64,000 nt of DNA from the NCBI GenBank assembly GCA_013396635.1, contig WBMW01004819.1:19503-83502 (forward strand), written 5' to 3'. The notes below the pieces were generated by a model, which ran no database searches, was not told the origin of the DNA, and saw only the letters and a list, made by a program, of their open reading frames with translations. The DNA is from Penelope pileata. Its lineage: Eukaryota > Chordata > Aves > Galliformes > Cracidae. Positions 38,197 to 50,730 of the stretch are shown here, in pieces (the stretch's first letter is position 1; each line of letters begins with the position of its first letter). The position numbers and the translations under genes were made by a program.

Positions 38197-38298
38197 TGTC
38201 TTAGTTTCTAACAGAAGTTACGCTTCTCGTAGTGTCTAGTATGAANGTGAGTGAATAACTGTGTGGAACTTAGCTATCTGCTGAGTCAAACCATAACT
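38197..38298 (+). mobile_element. LTR-B copy 3, interior missing at an N
   Basis: The first ~49 bp (TGTCTTAGTTTCTAACAG...) and last ~52 bp (GTGAGTGAATAACTGTGTGG...CCATAACT) of LTR-B are joined by one N at 38246. A perfect 5-bp target duplication, GCATG, lies at 38192-38196 and 38299-38303. By comparison with the other copies about 440-450 bp should lie at the N. The final A of the LTR is T here. Confidence 0.9.
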
Positions 38299-39033
38299 GC
38301 ATGAAATAAAGTATCAGTCGAGATCTATGAATGCAAGGAAATTTGTATTCAGAAGAAAACTCCTTTATTTTGCTCTCATATATTTTATTATACAGAGCCC
38401 ACACTCCAAATCGCTGGCACAGTTTGGGTCAAAATTTGTCTTTTTTATTCCAAGAGAGCACACCTAGATACAGCTGTTTATCGTAGCAGTCAATGCTGGA
38501 AAATGTCAGTGGCATTCCTCAGATATCCAAAAAGACTGTGGAAAATACAGATGGGATATGAGTTCCTAGTCTGTGGTTGTAAAGCAATAAATAAATAAAA
38601 TTCTCATCTTCCAGGAATAAAATTAATCAATTAGTAAGATGTTTTACATTCATAACAAAATGACTTAGTGACAAAGATGAATTTATTTCCTTGCAGAGGT
38701 TTACTGGCATATTACGTTGCTGTAATTCATTAAGATAATAATTCATTAATATAATATATAACAGCTTCCTTGAATTTTACCATCTGCATCTTTTTGCCCT
38801 CCTAGCTTCTTGCTTACCTATTGGAAGGAAAAATATCCTTTCCCTAACACAGAAAATATTCTTCTTTCCCAGTCAATGAATTTTTCTTGTAGCACACAAG
38901 CTCATATAATGGTAGGATTCCCAAAAAGTTTAGGAATAACTAGCACCCATGCTTCCTAATAGAGATATGAATCTTTCTGAGGATGAAAGTTGTAAAATCA
39001 GTTTCTTTTGTCAGAATTTTTTCTCTACTGGTG
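38299..39033. other. AT-rich DNA without recognisable genes
   Basis: Unique sequence. A segment at 38325-38490 with CCTTTATTTTGCTCTC has the look of an old antisense polyadenylation region, but no element could be assigned. Confidence 0.35.
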
Positions 39034-39131
39034 TAGTACTAGTGGTTGGCAGCCCTGCCTGTGGCAGGGAGGGCGGAACTTGATTGTCCTTAGAGTCCCT
39101 TCCAACCCAAGCCACTCTAAGATTCTGTGAC
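39034..39131 (+). mobile_element. CR1 3' tail
   Basis: GCAGCCCTGCCTGTGGCAGG, then GAGTCCCTTCCAACCC, then a CTAAGATTCTGTGAC end, which is a CR1 tail of about 100 bp. A minus-strand CR1-like remnant begins within about 10 bp of its end. Confidence 0.85.
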
Positions 39132-39139
39132 ATTTGCTA

Positions 39140-40400
39140 ATGTCCAGTCAACTTGGACCTCCCCAGATAGGCAGGACTGTTGATAAACTGTAAGTGGCTT
39201 TTTAGCACGTCCTCCAGCTCCTTCTGTATCCTTGAGTGGCTGAATAGGTTTGAGTATGTTCAAATGGTGGCTATTTCCCCTTAGATTATAAGGTCTTCTT
39301 TCTGTTCCCTGGTTCCCTGTCTCTGTGTTCCATCTCAGTGGGCTGGCTCTCCCAAGTACAATTGGTCTTATTAATAAAGATTGAGTTAAAGAATGAATTA
39401 ACTACCTCAGCCTTTTCCTCATCTCTTATCACCATATTTTCCTCCACATCCAATAAGAGATGAAGATTCTCCTTGCTCCTCCTTTTCTTGTTTATAAAAA
39501 CATTTTTTATTGCTTCTTTACTGCATTAGCAAAATTAAGTTCTAGCAAGGTATTAGTTCTTTTAATTTTTTCTCTGCATAACATCACATCTTTGCAGTCC
39601 TCATGTGTTGTATTCCACTTCTTCCAAAGGTTATAAGCTCTTTTTCTTCCTAAGTTCCAGAAGAAACTCTTATATTCATCCAGGCTGGTCTTCTCTGCTG
39701 ACTTCTCTTTCAGCATGTAGGGACAGCCTGCTCTTTTACTTGCAACACTTAGTTCTTTAAGAATATCCAGCCCCCCTGAACTCCATTGCACTTTGGAACT
39801 ACCTCCTGAAGGAGTCTGTTAAGTCAGGTCCCTAAATAGGTCAAATTTAGCATTCTGAAAGTTCTGCTGACTGTACTCTTTGCTTCTGCAAGGATTGAGA
39901 ACTCTTACAATCTTGTGACTAGTATGCCCAGGACTGCCTTCAACTATCACATCAGCCATGAGATCTGTCCTGTTTATAATCAACAGGTCAAGTGGAGCAC
40001 TTTCCCTGGTCAGTTCCTTCACTTGCTGTGTCAGGGTGTTGACATCCACAATTCTGGGAATCTCCTAGTTTTATTTCTTCTTTTCTGCATCATATTTGTA
40101 GAAGATGTTTGAGAACTTGATGTTTCCCATGCGAATGAGTGACAGTGACCATGACACATACAAGGTATTTCATCTGTTTCTTCATCCTAGTTGGGTGGGT
40201 CTGTAAATATTTCCCTTGCTGGCCTTTCCCCTGACTCTTTTTCAGAATTCAACCCGTTCACTACTATAATTATGCTCCATCCAGTCAAGACCTTCCCTAA
40301 TGTAAACAGCTAGCCCATCTCATTTCCTTCCCTCCCGATCTCTCCTGAAAAGACTAAGCCATCTCACCGCTCCAGCTCTAAAAGCCATCCTACCTTGTCC
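39140..40400 (-). mobile_element. old CR1-like LINE, endonuclease to RT-linker remnant
   Basis: The minus strand carries diverged but ordered CR1 ORF2 blocks. A PPNxDEETDEI block from the endonuclease lies near 40190. LDLLIINRTDLMADVIVEG (endonuclease C-terminus) lies near 39975, with GHTSH near 39925. The post-endonuclease linker YNLWKKWNTTHEDCKDV lies near 39600, and a VVNSFF-like block near 39400. Frames of 76 and 94 codons survive at 39819-40049 and 39507-39791. It lacks the RT and the 3' end and is older than the young CR1s nearby. Confidence 0.8.
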
Positions 40401-40429
40401 CTCTGAGACCTATGATATAACAGTTCTGA

Positions 40430-40790
40430 GTCTTCCTGAACTCATGTTGGCTATGTTTGACAATTTTTTTGTTGCTTAACTGCCTTTCAATATCCTCAAG
40501 GATAATCTTCTCCTGAAGTTAACCTTGTCTGAGGTTAATATAATAGGTTTCTCATTTCCTGGATCTTCTCTCATGTCCTTTTTGTGGTTGTGTGTAACAT
40601 TCTCTAGCTTCCAGTTGTCAGGAGCCTATCTAGACTCCAAAAATTTTGTGAATTTTTGAGAGGGGTCCAGTTTTAATATCCACTAGCTCTCAGTACTTTG
40701 GGATGAATCTCATTACAGCCCATTAATTTACATCCATTTAGCTGATACAACTTGCTCATTACTATTTCAGTGACCATGAATGGAAAGTCA
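40430..40790 (-). mobile_element. old CR1-like LINE, RT finger remnant
   Basis: The minus strand has MGCNEIHPKVLRELVDIKTGPLS near 40720 (CR1 GPDGMHPRVLRELA-type) and HNHKKDMREDPGNEKPIIL near 40570 (CR1 [19 protein letters not shown]). It lies upstream, in transcriptional sense, of the endonuclease block at 40100-40400, the reverse of the order in one element, so it is a second insertion or a rearranged copy. Confidence 0.7.
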
Positions 40791-41434
40791 CTGTTCTTCC
40801 AGTAATACTGAAGGAATAGATTATACTGAAAGATGTGGGGGTTATTTATTTACTTTTATATTTTCTTATTTTTCTAGATTAATCATTTTGAGTGCTAGGA
40901 TTCTGGAAGATGTATCTAAGTGAGGTTCTGAAAATATAACCAATGCAATTAGGTTTAGCAAGTCCTTGCTAAACTTCTCTTTACATTTCAGTTTTGCCAC
41001 CTTGTAGGTACATTGTAGTTTTCTGACAATGACTTTATCATATGAGAAGAATGAAATTGCATGGTAATCCTGATTTATGATGAAAATTTGAGCAAATCCT
41101 TTATTTGTTGAATATAAAGTGCTTTGAGACTAAGACCCAGAGGAATATTTGATTCTTTAGTTTTATGTAGTGAAACAGATTTGAACTGTAGCTAACAAGC
41201 AGAATTACATTTGAATTGCTTTAGGAGAAACTCAGTTTTGATCTCTTTATTACTTGTAATGTAATGAGTTCAGAAGTGAAACAATTTAAAAGCATAATGT
41301 TCAACACAGAAGGCTGAGTTTTTATTGAATAAGACATAGGTTTTATACATTGTATGAAAGCCTAGGGCAAATGTACAATCTAAGATCTGATTTGCTGCAA
41401 CATAGTGCAGACTTCTTTGTTAAAAATCTATGTA
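40791..41434. other. AT-rich DNA without recognisable genes
   Basis: Unique sequence up to the TA target of the mariner at 41433-41434. Nothing is recognised. Confidence 0.45.
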
Positions 41435-41980
41435 TGCCACTCCAAAATTTATCCCTCCTATTTGTTTTCATGGAAACTACAATGGATACAAAGAACATAG
41501 TAACACTACTTGATACAGAAAATTCTTAGCTACAAAACACTATTTTTCAACAGAGTCATCCCCATTAGCTATGAATTTTCTCCAATAATGAACAAGACCC
41601 TGCATGCCGTGCTCATAAAAATCTGCACCACTGGAGGTGACCCACTGTCACTTTTGCCACTGCTGAAATGCACAACTTACTGCCTCACTATGCTAACATA
41701 CACTATTTGGTCTCCATGAATGCTCAGAAAGCATCAATATCAGAGTGTGCAATTTTTTCCACAGAGAGGAATTCAATTGCACACCTTTAATTCATAGGCA
41801 CTTCCATGTCAGATGCTGTTTTGCCAGACTCTCCCTCAGCTGCCATCTGTTGCACAGCTGAAAAATTTAACAGAATATTGTCTGGAAGCTTCAACCTCTC
41901 ATACCTTACCACCAACATCTGCTTCGGATATCATGGACCAACATAATAAAATTGGAGGCATAACTTTCGGAGCAGCCCTG
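41435..41980 (-). mobile_element. mariner (Galluhop-type) deletion derivative
   Basis: The right end reads TTGGAGGCATAACTTTCGG followed by AGCAGCCCTG, the reverse of the Galluhop 5' end. The left end has ACTCCAAAATTTATCCCTCC. TA flanks both sides (41433-41434 and 41981-41982). Interior words in reverse include TTTTTCAACAGAGTCATCCC and GCATGCCGTGCTCATAAAAATC, as in the internally deleted Galluhop, which joins the transposase N-terminus to its C-terminus. It has no catalytic region and is non-autonomous. Confidence 0.85.
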
Positions 41981-42017
41981 TAAATGCAGTCATAACACTG
42001 TGCTTACTTTTTGATTT

Positions 42018-42240
42018 TTGAATCATGGAATCATTAAGGCTGGAAAAGACCTCTAAGATCATCTCGTTGAACTGTCCACCTACCACCAATATTGCCCACT
42101 AAACCATGTCCCTAAGTATCACATGTTTCTTGATCACCTCCAGGAACGGTGACTCCACCACCTTCCTGGGCAGCCTGTTCCCATGCCTGGCCACAAGTGA
42201 AGAATGATCTGCTGCTTTCGAAGTCACAATAACTTCCTAC
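42018..42240 (-). mobile_element. CR1 3' tail
   Basis: GAATCATGGAATCATTAAGG, then ACCTCTAAGATCATCTCGTT and TGGGCAGCCTGTTCCCATGC, which is the reverse complement of a CR1 3' untranslated tail. It is 5'-truncated within the C-terminal coding end. Confidence 0.9.
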
Positions 42241-42881
42241 TGAATATATACTCAACTTCTACATTAATGAATTAGGGGAAAAATATACTTTATTATTATA
42301 TCTGCTACCCCGATTGCTAAGGATGTATTATTATAAGAGAGAATGCACTGAGTTCATTGAATCAACATTCTTTTTTTCTTTTTATTAATTAAATTGCTGT
42401 AGGCAAAATGAACAAGAGACATTGCTTTAAGTTATAATTTTCCTTTAGAGGAATTACTTTACATGCTTATGTACTTCATTTTGATTCAAGTTCAAATGCA
42501 AGCTCTCTGTGATAACTTAGCCATGATAACAGTAATAATTAAGTAATGCATTGAAAATACTCCTGAAAAAATTACCTTTGATACAAAGCCAATTTACTAC
42601 ATAATCCTTATAGCCAAGTGCCTGCAAATATATAGAATCTGTCAGTAAATGATCTGTTGGACTAAAATGTATGATTGCTGACAGCAGGCTTTGTCTCCTT
42701 GTTGTTCCTTTCTCTGTTATCAAAATAAATCAGTCTTTAATTTTCTCTAGATATTTCTTGTCTTAGTATACCTTCATCAAGAATGTTCATCTTACATAAA
42801 CAGCAAATCAGATTGTCTGGACGCCATGTCTTGTAAGAAGATAATCTCCCATCTTCCAAACCAACCAAGAAAATATCTAAC
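42241..42881. other. AT-rich DNA without recognisable genes
   Basis: Unique sequence between two CR1 copies. Nothing else is recognised. Confidence 0.4.
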
Positions 42882-43601
42882 TCAAGATTGTGGCTGGAAG
42901 ACTGTGCTGAGGAAAAGAACCTGGGGGTGTTGATTGATGCTTGGCTGAACATGAGCCAGCAGTGTGCCCAGGTGGCCAAGAAGGCCAACGACATCCTGGC
43001 CTGCATCAGAAATAGTGTAGCCAGCAGGAGGACCAGGGAGGTCATCATCCTCCTGTACTCAGCTCTGGTTAGGCTGCACCTTGAGTACTGTGTTCAATTT
43101 TGGGCCCCTCACTACAAGACGTTGAGGCCCGGAGTACGTCCAGAGGAAGGCAACAAATCTGGTGAGAGATCTGGAGTACAAGTCTTATGAGGAGAAGCTG
43201 AAGGAGCTGGGATTGTTTAATCTGGAGAAGAGGAGGCTTAGAGTGACCTCATTGCACTCTACAACTGCCTGAAAGGAGGTTGTGGTGAGGTTGGGGTCAG
43301 CCTCTTCTCCTGGGTAGCTAGCAATAGGGCTAGAGGGAATGGCCTCAAGTTGTGCCAGGAGAGGTACAGGATGAATATTAGTTAAAATTTCTTCTCCAAA
43401 AGAGTGGTCAGATACTGAAACAAGCTTCCCAGGGAGGTGATGGAGTCACTGTCCCTGGAGGTGTTCAAGGTACACCTGGATGTGGAGCTGAGGGGCATGG
43501 TTGAGTCGACAATCTTGGTGGTAGGTGAACGATTGGACTAGATGATCTTGGAGGTCCTTTCCAGCCTTGATGATTCTGTAATTCTATTCTATGATTCTAT
43601 T
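42882..43601 (+). mobile_element. CR1 LINE, C-terminal region to 3' end
   Basis: The copy starts near the [19 protein letters not shown] codons (42890 onward) and keeps a 100-codon open frame (42888-43190) including [17 protein letters not shown]. It then shifts frame around 43120 and ends in TTGATGATTCTGTAATTC and ATTCTATGATTCTATT. Only the C-terminal end is present; there is no RT catalytic motif. Confidence 0.93.
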
Positions 43602-43987
43602 TATTTATTATTTTTAAAATCCTGAACAGGACATCCTGTTCAAACTAATTAGTATCTTAAAATTCATGTCAAGGGGAATAGAGCAGTTAGCCAATCTAAT
43701 ATTGCAAAGGTCTCAGAGCCTTCACAGTGATTGAGACAGCCTGCCCTTTACTTCTAGTAAGATGCCTGTTTTATTCTGAAAGTATTTCAGTAAGGCTAGT
43801 TGTGCTTTTTCAGAATATATCCTATAACTTTGACACAGAGCTTGAAAGACATCTCCCTTCTATTCCTCCATCCCTCTTGTTATAAAAAAGTAAAAAACTG
43901 TGGTGGGTAAGGGTAGTAGTTTCCTTCCTACAGGGAATCCTGACCGTATCACTGTACAGCAGGAGGAAACAACCTTTTGTAGAGTTC
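43602..43987. other. AT-rich DNA between two CR1 copies
   Basis: No recognisable gene or element. Confidence 0.4.
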
Positions 43988-44392
43988 AGTCACTTACATA
44001 ATAAAAAACATGTTTCTTGTTGTTCATGGAGAACCTCTTGTGTACCAGTTTGTGTCCGTTGCTTTTTGTCCTGTCACTTGGCACCACAGATAAGAATCTG
44101 GCTCTGTCCTCTTTGTACCTTCCATTCAGGTATTTAAAAACATTGATGAGATGCCCCTGAGCCTTCTTTTTTCCAAGTGGAACAATCCCATCTCTCTCAG
44201 CTTTTACCATAGAAAAGAAGCTCCCATCCTTTAATCATTTTAGTGTCTGCTCATTATCCTATCCCCAGTGTCCTCATATCTCTTGTACTGGGGGCCCAGA
44301 ACTAGACACAGCACTCCAAGTGCTGAGTAGAGGGGATTACCTCCCTCAAGCTGCTGGCAGTTCAAGAAGCTGTTGACCATCTTTGCTGGAAA
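43988..44392 (-). mobile_element. CR1 LINE fragment lacking its 3' tail
   Basis: The minus strand shows LINVFKYLNGRYKEDRARFLS near 44120 and the RDIRTLGI.../VQFW region near 44300, in CR1 C-terminal order. The 3' end stops at about 43988 within coding sequence, without the terminal repeat. Confidence 0.85.
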
Positions 44393-45854
44393 GGTACACT
44401 TTATCTCATAGTCCAAATAATTAAAAAAGTTGTTGAATGTTACCTAAAACATATTCCTGTGACCTAACTTTGCACAATACATGTCATGGTGCCATGTGAA
44501 ACAGGGTCTCCCTAGAGGCCAGCAGGACAGGACCTCATAGCCAAAGCCCGTCCTGCTACCACCAGGAAGGGAACAGGGCAGACCAGGACGCTCTCAGGGC
44601 AGCCCAAACTCAAGAGCAAACAAAACACAAGAATGACTGAAGTGAAATGAAAATTTTATTACTGACAAAGTTGGAAGTGTCACTTCAGTAAATAAGCTCT
44701 TCAGCTAATAATTTATAATACAAACTTGACACTCCAGACAGAAATTGAAGTTTTAGAACCAAGGACTGTATGCAAAGCAAGTATATTTTAGTTCCCTGAT
44801 GTGAAAGAGATGCTCTTCTGTAAATAAAATATGTTAGAACGGTTGTTAATATAGACCGCAACTTCAATGCTCATTGTGTGTGGGTAACATATTCACTGTT
44901 CCCCAGATCTTGAGAACAGACTGTAGATATGCTAATTCCTAATATAAGACATTGTAGCTTTTGAATATCTTTGTATGTGTTGCCAACAGTCATTTTAAAT
45001 TTCCAAATTTGTTCACAAAAATAAATCATAGAAGATAGTGGATCAGAGACTGCACAATATTTGATATGAAACAAATACAAATGTCATCCAGAGTCTATTA
45101 CACCTAATGTTACTGAATTCAAATTTTCCCAGTCACAGCTATTGCTGGAGTAAGTCTACTTCAGTAGATAACGCATAGAAGACTGTCTTAATTTTTTTTA
45201 AATAGATATCTTTTATTTTGCTTTATTTATTACAAATGAAAGTTAAAAAACTATCAGTGGTTAATGGAGTCTAAAAATGAGATCTATCTATATGGTTTTT
45301 GAAAACTGTTTTAGTGCCACTCTTATGTGGTGATTCAAGTAATTACTTTAAAAGTACAACCATTCTTTAGTCAGGGATTACTTATGCACAGATTAAGATT
45401 TCCAAAATTAAATCAGAACATACCTGTAATTACATTCTTCTCTGGTAATGTATCTTCTTTTTGTTCTAGACAAATCAACCTCAATATTTGTCAGTGCAAA
45501 TGGGAAGTTAGAGAACATCTGATGCATCTGGCCACAGTTCACTAGTTCATTTCGAAAGTACATCTTATGATCTGAAGGGAACAGTAAATGCACTGTACTG
45601 ACTTAGGTGGATGAACAAGGTGTTCAGCAGTACTACTAACATTTTTAATGATTGTTATCCTTGCAGAATAAAGTTTGTATCTTATTATGAAATTCAGTAA
45701 GGTTTGTTGTTATCTAAGCATATATCTTCAGAAGTACTGTAAATGAATTTCACTTAACATCCATAGTGCCAAACAGTGCAGAAGTTTAGTTAAGCTATAG
45801 TTGAGGAACTGTTTTAGAGCATTTGACAGAATTTTCATTCCAAATGTAATGTGT
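44393..45854. other. unique DNA with a GC-richer block at 44460-44600
   Basis: A block rich in CCAGCAGGACAGGACC and CCTGCTACCACCAGGAAGGG is followed by AAAATTTTATTACTGACA at 44650-44667, which in reverse is an AATAAAA signal. This could be an antisense LTR or processed sequence, but no ends were found. The rest is AT-rich with nothing recognised. Confidence 0.35.
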
Positions 45855-46018
45855 GCTAAACATTGGAAAGCGCTGCCCAGGGAAGTGATGGAGTATCCAT
45901 CCGTGGATGTAAGATGTGTGTGGATGTGATGTGGTTCATTCATAAGACTCAGTAGGTCAGGTTGATAGTTACACTTCATGATCTTCCAACCTGGATGATT
46001 CAATAATTCTGTTATTTT
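45855..46018 (+). mobile_element. degenerate CR1 3' tail
   Basis: ATTGGAAAGCGCTGCCCAGG, GAAGTGATGGAG, then TTCATGATCTTCCAACC and ATGATTCAATAATTCTG. The order is that of a CR1 tail, at higher divergence than neighbours. Confidence 0.75.
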
Positions 46019-48361
46019 ATATCATCAGTGTTGGTCAAGCATTTACCATAAAAAGCCCACAAAATCCAAACATATTATTTGCTTGATGCCAAAGAAACCA
46101 AATACATAAATTAAAATAATTTATAAATTCTAAAGCTGAATGCATGTTTTCTTCAGATCCCAAAGCCCAGTAAATTCTACTTGGCTTCCAATTACTGTTT
46201 TTTTTTTTTTCCCTCTAGATGTCTGGCTGATCTCTTACATAAAAAGGTTTTAATTAACCGTATACTTACACTGTAATGTACTTTTTTATTTTGTACCTTT
46301 TTACTCCTTAATTTATGTCTCTTTCTGTTTGGATTGTACGTATTACTTAAAAGCAGGACTTTTTAACTTCTGATTTGTGTACATAAGGACATATCGAGAA
46401 ATCGGTAATATATCTGTATTTGTTGTAATATTCAGTAGCAGAAAAACAGAAAAAGCAGAAAAACATTGAGACTCTTTCAACAGAAGGCCTGGGTTGAACG
46501 GGAAATTTGGAGGAGTGGTGAATTGTTCAATTTTCAAATCAAATGTAGAAACTCCTTATCTTTCAACAGAGGAAAAGTTTGCTTTCAAAATTTGAAATAA
46601 AAACAGAGATTGGAAGTACCTTTGTATCCCTTATTCAGCTGTAACTTCTATAGTTTACAAAGCAATAGCTTCTAGTAAAGTCTCGGAAGCTGTACTATAT
46701 TTAATACTTTTCTGGTAATTAAGCTCTGTGAGTGGAAATACCTGAAATTTCTTGTTCTAATTGACTCTGTCCAAAACTTGACTAGGCAAACTACTTACAA
46801 CCCAATGTAAGTTGTGTCTACTTTGAGTGGAATGCTGGACTAAAAGATCCATCTGAGGGTTCCCTTCATTTAAAATATTTGTGACTCTCTGACTCTGTTA
46901 TAGAAAAAACATTGAAAGAAACAGTCTATTTAGTCTGGGTTTGCCTTTCCTCATGTCATCTGGTACTACCAACTTACATACCAGCATATCTGAGGACAAT
47001 TTGTTTGGCTAATTTATCCGGGTGCACTATTATTCCTTCATTATTATCTCCTTCACAAACTTGCATGCATTTGTTCATATGTAATGAACATCATTCTACT
47101 TTCACAGTAGTAAATAAGTATGTTCTAAATAAGAATTTGGTAGTATGTTGAGACTATGTGTGTTAAATTTCTTATCTTTTCTGTCTTTCCTCTCACTTTC
47201 AAAGATTTGTCATTTCTGTAGGTATCTTACTGTATCCTTTGCAGACATCAATGCTTATAAACTGTGAAGCTGGCCCTAGATTTACAGGCTATGATTATTA
47301 AAGTAATTGCTGAACTTATTCCTTTTTTTTTTCCTTACCTTTGGAAATAATTATAAGCAATTTGGTCACCATTATGGTTATAATAAAAAGTGTCTAGAGT
47401 ACTGTAAGTGGCAATATAAATACTTTTAGACTAGTCCAATAATAAAACCAGAAATAACTGCTCTAGTTATGAGATACTTAAATATTGCCAACATATTGCA
47501 ATGTAGTATCATTTGGTAACAACTCTTTCAAAGAAAAAACTCACACCAGAAAATTTTATAACCTCTGTGCATGGTTTTTATGGATATAGGACCTCCTCAG
47601 CTCATTTGAACCTTGAAATCTTTTAATCTCTGATTCCCTGTTTTTGTCCTCATCTTCCCAGACTAGTGGGGAAAATGAAATTTAACACATTGACATTTTT
47701 AGGTTCTTAGCACTTACATCTATACATTAAACTAGTAACAAAATCAAATTTAATGCTTCAGAGTTTTAGCTAGTCATCAGCAAAGTGAAGGAATACATGT
47801 CTTGATGAGCAAATGTTTAGAAATATTTTTTTCTCTTCATCCTCTGCAGAATCTGAGGCTAGATACAGATATAGACTAGAAGGAAAGATACATACAACTG
47901 TGTTTCCTAGAGACCTCTTTAGTGTATCTGCTGACATGCTTGAAGTCATGCTGTTCACAAAATTTTTATTCCAATAGAAAATTTTGTCTGCTTAGTCTGC
48001 TAGGGAGTTTGTAACATTTTTATCATCATCTTAGTTTTCTTAAGTGTCATAATCTAAAAATGATTTTTCAGCTCTGAAATGTTAAGATCAGAACAAATAT
48101 GAAACTTATTTCTTCTTGACAAGAAGTGTCATAATTGAACTTAGATTAGTTTGGATTATCTGAGTATACTTCATGTAATAATACACTACCACTATTAAAA
48201 ACCTGGAACAGAAGAGTCCATGCAGATCTCACTTGATTCTGCAATTTAGTAGGGGAGAAACATTCCTTATGACATACATGCGTAATGACATGCAGTCATT
48301 ACACCAGTAGGCTGAAAGAAAGAAAATCTATCAGACCTTATACTAAAGGTGTGGAAGCTAT
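46019..48361. other. AT-rich DNA without recognisable genes
   Basis: Unique AT-rich sequence. The longest frame is about 80 codons with no recognisable product. Confidence 0.5.
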
Positions 48362-49140
48362 TGTGGGTTAACTTTGGCTGGCTGCCAAATCCTTACCAAG
48401 CTTCTCTCAGACACCCCTTCCTCAATAGGACAAGGAGAGAAAATATGATGAAAAAGCTTTTTGGTCAAGGTAAAGACAGGAAGTTCACTTACCAATTAGT
48501 GTCATTCTGACCTGGGGGCAACTGATTTAACTTATACACAATAAAATTAGATTGGAATGGAGAGAAACAAGGATGAAAGCTAAAATGCCTTCCCCCCATC
48601 TCACTCCTTTTTTCGAGGCTCAACTTCACTCTTTCACTTCCAGCTCTTCTAACTCCTAAGTGGTGCAGGAGTCATGGGTAGTGTGGTCAGTCTGCAACAG
48701 TTCCTTTCTGCCTCTCTCTCCTCACATTTTTCCCTTGCTCCACTGGAGGTCCTCACCACAGGCTGCAGTCTTTGAAGGACTGCTGCAGCAAGTGCTCTAC
48801 ATGGACTGAAGTTTACTTCACAGCATATCCATCTACTATGGTGTGGACTCCTTCACAGGCTGCAATGTGAATATCTGCTCTGATGTGTTTCCCTATAAGC
48901 TACAGGTGGAAATACCTACTCCAGTGCCCAGAGGAACTCCTTCTCCTCGCTTTCTGACTTTGGTGTACCCCTCTGCTGCTTTTCACTCTTTTTATCTCTC
49001 CTTTTCTGCTTGTTTGGTATTTCTGTCCTTGCCTATAACCATTTTCCCAGAAACACCACCAGCAACTGAAAATCTCAGCTGTGTCCTGTGTGCCTGATTT
49101 GAGCCCATGGGAATCTGACTTCTGCTTGGCACTGTAAATA
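48362..49140 (-). mobile_element. LTR-A, truncated
   Basis: In minus orientation the 3' end is at 48362 (plus strand TTGTGGGTTAACTTTGGCTGG). The interior has ACCAATTAGTGTCATTCTG and a cysteine-codon-like CAGGCTGCA/CTGCTCCA word series typical of a long bird ERVL-type LTR known to me from memory. The 5' end is missing. An 84-codon frame on the plus strand here is a chance frame in the LTR. Confidence 0.7.
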
Positions 49141-50503
49141 GTGTGTATGATAGGTCACTTGCGAGTGAAGAGTGTTATGCTACCATTTGATGTTGCTGTA
49201 AATAAAAGAGGATTTAAGGAAGGTTTATTATTTTTATTTATTATTGCATAATTACCTTCAGTTAACAAACAAAACGCTTGAATCAAGGTAGAGTTCACAT
49301 ATTATTTTGTCATGACCATCTCTGTGGCAGTCAACAAACTACTACATCACACCATAAGAAAACTGGTGTACAAGATGTACGTAGAAGTCATTAAAAGTAT
49401 TGAAGGCTGCAAAATGATCCTTGTGTTCCAGTCCTGAGAATGCCTGCCACAAGTTATTGGATAATGTGAAAAGGTAAGGCTAGCCCTTACAGAAGGCTGG
49501 AATATAACTTTTCCGGTATCTTTATGAAACACAAATAGGAGCTCCTTATAGCCTAATATGCAAGAATGACTGCAGATGGGCAATGACAGACACAGATTTC
49601 TGGCACAGTGGAAGAAAGCTGTAGAACGCAGTGACTTATTCACCCTAATAAAAACAATTATAGTGTCAGGAAAGCTACATTTATAGGGTTCTTCATAATA
49701 CTCGGGTAATCCAGTAATCCTTTCTAGCCTTGTATGTTGTAGAGATGATATAAAAATTACAGTACACCTTTGGAAAGTTTCATCGGTTTTCATACCCTAA
49801 CATGACCCATACTGCTTTATATTTTTATATTTTGAAATTGCATCTTGATCAGTACTTGTCAATGCTTGATCACTAAGAAAAAGTGAGAATGAAAAAAACA
49901 GCAAAAGGTATTCTCATAAAAATATTTCCTTTAACTACATATGAAAATTATACATCACTTCAGACAAAGTAAAGCCCTAATTTTAATTTCATCTTTAATA
50001 TAATGAAACTCCATGATGACTATCTTTTTTCTTTTTCTTCTTCTTCTTTTTTTTTTTTAATTTTAATTTTCCTCAAATGAATTTTGTACCAAAGCCTCTG
50101 AAAATCACATTAGAATTAAGAGTTGTGCAATGGCTCCGGCGTAACACTTAGAAGTTTGATTAGCCAAATGGTTTAACTGATCTAAAACTCAGAGGGTATG
50201 CAGACTAGTTTGAGTCTTTCAAACATGTTTGTGAGATAGTATTTGAATTTGATCTATAACTCTAATTTAGCCCCAGGAGTCCTTCACTTCACCTAACGAA
50301 TTTCCATTTGATTGGCATTTACGAACTTTATTTTAGAGTAAATGTAACAAGTTATTTAATGGTTGTTTATAAGCATTCAGCAAATAACAGAAATCTTTAG
50401 TTCAATATGAAATCATCTCAATAAGGCCCACAGAATCATTTCATGTGTATAGAGTATTTCCATATAAGATTCTTTCAGTGGTGGTGACTGAAGGTTTTAT
50501 TGA
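49141..50503. other. unique DNA containing a 148-codon open frame
   Basis: AT-rich sequence not matching any element I can place. It contains the longest open frame in non-repeat DNA of the window, on the minus strand at 49347-49793. Composition is ordinary for the region and I see no start context, domain or splice signals that make it a gene. Confidence 0.4.
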
Positions 50504-50730
50504 TGTGGTGATTTCTCACTGATGGCTCACTAAACTCCACTACACCACTCTCTCACTCTTCTTCCTCAAATGAAAAAGGGAAGATAAAAATATGAAAAAG
50601 GGTTTGAAATAAGGACAGAGGCAACACTCACCAATTACTGTCATTGGCAAAACAGACTCGATGTAGGGAGATGGATATAATTTATTGCCTATTACTAACA
50701 GACTAGAGTAGTGAGTATACTGGGTCTATC
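50504..50730 (-). mobile_element. LTR-A, 3' part (interrupted by LTR-B)
   Basis: In minus orientation: TGTGGTGATTTCTCACTGAT at the end, then CACCAATTACTGTCATTGGC and AAAACAGACTCGATGTAGGG, matching the other LTR-A copies. LTR-B sequence of opposite orientation begins at about 50731. Confidence 0.75.

Noticed and set aside
48843..49097. 84-codon plus-strand frame resembling a secreted protein
   Set aside because: It lies inside an antisense LTR-A whose words recur in the other copies.
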